NCBI RefSeq assembly: GCF_011087585.1
Contig: NZ_VJOT01000082.1
Span: 1-57,297 of the forward strand
Source of the DNA: Neochlamydia sp. AcF84
Lineage (GTDB): Bacteria; Chlamydiota; Chlamydiia; Chlamydiales; Parachlamydiaceae
DNA length: 57,297 nt
Reading direction: 5' to 3'
The notes under the pieces are model-generated. The model was given only the letters and a program-made list of their open reading frames with translations, did no database searches and was not told the origin of the DNA. Within the stretch, counting starts at the first letter, position 1. The number at the start of each line of letters is the position of its first letter. Both the position numbers and the translations under genes were made by a program. Below are positions 55,794 through 57,297 of the stretch, in pieces.

Positions 55794-57215
55794 ATGAATC
55801 CTAATTCTTCTATCACCATTGAACATTTACCTAATGAAATACTAACCCCTATTTTAAAGGCCTATGCTAGCCCTTCCTTATTTAGCGTGTGTGGAAGATG
55901 GTACCATCTCCTAGCTAATGAAGTCATGCCTTCTCTTTATAAGCAAATAGGTAAAGTGCATGTTCCTCAAGGAGATGTTAACGAGCAGGTTCTTGCTTTA
56001 GATAGGATCTATAAGCTAGAAGAAGAGCTTTCTAAAAAAGCAAAGGTAAATGCAATCTTTAGGCAAATCTTTACTTTAGCCCGCTCGCTTTCACCTTTAG
56101 AGTTTAAAGAAGGACTTGAGGAAAATAGATATTTCACATTGGCTAATTACTCCTCTTATCTATTAAATATTAATCGCCTCTTAATGTGGAAAAAATTACC
56201 TCGTGGAGAGAAATACTTAAGTCGAGAAACAATTAAGTACTTACCTTTAGAAAAAAAAGGAGGGCTTTTTATTAATTGGATTAAAAGGCATGGCAAAAAA
56301 CTTACGAAGCTAGACTTACAAGGAATTGGCTTAACCTTTTTACCTCCAGAGGTAGGACAATTATCAAACCTGAGGGATCTGGACTTAAGCGACAACCAGC
56401 TCACCACTCTTCCGGTAGAGATAGGGCAGCTATTGCAGTTACAAAAGATTATCTTAAGCAGCAACGAGCTTACCTCCCTTCCGGCAGAGATAGGACAGCT
56501 CTCTCAGCTGCGGCGGCTTGACTTAAACAACAACAAACTTACTTTCCTTCCTTCAGAGATAGGACGACTCTTGCAGCTGCAATGCCTTAGCTTAGATCAC
56601 AACCAGTTTACCTCTCTTCCGGTAGATATATGGCAGCTCTCTCAGCTACAAGAGCTTGGCTTAAGCAGCAACCGACTCACCACACTTCCAGTAGAGATAA
56701 GGCATTTGTCTCAGCTACAAGTGCTTGGATTAAGCAGCAACCGGCTCACCGCGCTTCCGGTAGATATAGGGCAGCTGTCTCAGCTACAAGTGCTTGGTTT
56801 AAGTAGCAACCAGCTCACCACTGTTCCGGCAGAGATAGGGCAGCTATCTCAGCTGCAAGTACTTAATTTAAATAACAACATACTTACCAACCTTCCTAAA
56901 GAGATAGTGCAGCTCTCTCAGCTGCAATGGCTTATCTTAGGCAGTAACCAACTTACCAACCTTCCTCCAGAGATAAGGCAGCTATCACAGCTACAAGCGC
57001 TTGACTTAAATAACAACCAGCTCAACACCCTTCCTGCAGAGATATGGCAGCTATCTCAGCTGCAAAGGCTTGATTTAAGTAACAACCAGCTCAACACCCT
57101 TCCTGCAGAGATATGGCAGCTATCTCAGCTGCAAAGGCTTGATTTAAGTAACAACCAACTTACCAACCTTCCTCCGGAGATAAGGCAGCTATCACAGCTC
57201 AGCAATTCCCGCTGA
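55794..57215 (+). CDS. F-box plus leucine-rich-repeat protein, paralogue, apparently shortened
   Basis: 473 residues, paralogous to the 53062 gene over the F-box (IEHLPNEILTPILKAYASPSLFSVCGRWYHLL, about 9-45) and linker, then about 13 LRRs of the same 23-residue type. Unlike its neighbour it lacks the closing cap. The reading frame breaks off within a repeat after QLSQL with SNSR and a stop, so the 3' end was probably lost by deletion or recombination. It may still be functional. A perfect 69-bp tandem duplication lies near the 3' end. It shares an upstream block with the first gene. Confidence 0.85.
   Translation: MNPNSSITIEHLPNEILTPILKAYASPSLFSVCGRWYHLLANEVMPSLYKQIGKVHVPQGDVNEQVLALDRIYKLEEELSKKAKVNAIFRQIFTLARSLSPLEFKEGLEENRYFTLANYSSYLLNINRLLMWKKLPRGEKYLSRETIKYLPLEKKGGLFINWIKRHGKKLTKLDLQGIGLTFLPPEVGQLSNLRDLDLSDNQLTTLPVEIGQLLQLQKIILSSNELTSLPAEIGQLSQLRRLDLNNNKLTFLPSEIGRLLQLQCLSLDHNQFTSLPVDIWQLSQLQELGLSSNRLTTLPVEIRHLSQLQVLGLSSNRLTALPVDIGQLSQLQVLGLSSNQLTTVPAEIGQLSQLQVLNLNNNILTNLPKEIVQLSQLQWLILGSNQLTNLPPEIRQLSQLQALDLNNNQLNTLPAEIWQLSQLQRLDLSNNQLNTLPAEIWQLSQLQRLDLSNNQLTNLPPEIRQLSQLSNSR
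57011..57157 (+). repeat. Perfect 69-bp tandem duplication of one LRR unit
   Basis: 57012-57080 and 57081-57149 are identical and directly adjacent, and eight bases of a third unit continue the match. Each copy encodes one 23-residue repeat (NNQLNTLPAEIWQLSQLQRLDLS). The identity, including synonymous sites, marks a very recent slippage or unequal-crossover event next to the point where the gene is cut short. Confidence 0.95.
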
Positions 57216-57297
57216 AAAAAATTCCCTCTGTGATAAACTAAAAAAGAAATTTTTTTTCGTAAACCATTAGATGAGGTTAGTTATGGGAATGTGGGCG

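Noticed and set aside
53600-57200. Regular 69-bp repeats that could suggest a CRISPR array or satellite DNA
   Set aside because: They are in-frame leucine-rich-repeat codons with a continuous open reading frame; there are no spacers of unrelated sequence and no cas genes.
1-57297. tRNA or rRNA genes
   Set aside because: No T-loop GGTTCGAATCC-like sequence with a matching acceptor stem, and no rRNA-like conserved segments, were found on either strand by eye.

Overview
The window looks like chromosomal DNA of an AT-rich amoeba-associated member of the Chlamydiae (Parachlamydiaceae-like; Neochlamydia or a close relative is my best guess). Three things point there. (1) Chlamydia-specific genes: the cysteine-rich envelope set omcA-like/omcA-like/omcB (28248-30745) and two tiny basic proteins (13887-14234) next to ybeY and a CBS-domain hemolysin-like gene. 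(2) Gene neighbourhoods that, from memory, also occur in Chlamydia: tpiA/xseA/xseB/dxs, and folD/apbE near smpB, dnaN and recF. (3) Effector-type genes typical of protist-associated chlamydiae, above all two F-box plus leucine-rich-repeat proteins at the right end.

Layout. 1-1495: non-coding, with one intrinsic terminator. 1496-7699 (all minus): large adenosine-deaminase-like protein, K+-independent proton-pumping pyrophosphatase, and a umuDC pair. 8642-11215: ABC-F ATPase of the Uup type and a small holin-like membrane protein, in non-coding surroundings. 12211-16188: unknown basic membrane-associated protein, then a plus-strand cluster of two small basic proteins, ybeY and a CNNM/CorC-like CBS protein, preceded by a very good sigma70-type promoter. 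16662-19904: a 1080-residue protein with Inc-like hydrophobic N-terminus, long coiled coil and SopB/IpgD-like CX5R phosphatase domain. 20724-27852: def, an Inc-like small membrane protein, secG-tpiA (minus), then xseA-xseB-dxs-nadK (plus). 28248-30745: omc envelope cluster closed by a strong terminator. 31016-42332 (plus): maf, HEAT-like protein, LptD-like protein, ugd, prenyl diphosphate synthase, sugar transferase, MreD-like protein, 2Fe-2S protein, rarA. 42683-51787: exported protein, folD-apbE, replication/repair genes recF-dnaN, smpB, rlmH, and several unknowns. 52018-52691: an unusual structured leader overlapping the start of a small ORF coupled to acpS. 53062-57215: two paralogous F-box-LRR genes with a shared upstream block and intragenic repeat duplications.

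How the genes work together. Most of the window is housekeeping: isoprenoid precursor synthesis (dxs, prenyl diphosphate synthase), glycolysis (tpiA), folate (folD), translation quality control (def, smpB, rlmH, ybeY), replication and repair (dnaN, recF, xseAB, rarA, umuDC), envelope building (omcA/B, LptD-like, ugd, sugar transferase, secG). Overlaid on this are host-interaction candidates: the phosphatase/coiled-coil protein, the F-box-LRR pair, the Inc-like protein and perhaps the adenosine-deaminase-like protein. The best leads are the SopB-like fusion, the UmuD in which the catalytic lysine position is arginine, the 15-bp inverted repeat that sequesters a ribosome-binding site and start codon upstream of acpS, and the F-box-LRR pair with traces of recent repeat shuffling. 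I saw no tRNA, rRNA, CRISPR array or intact insertion sequence. All family calls rest on reading motifs by eye; no database search was run.
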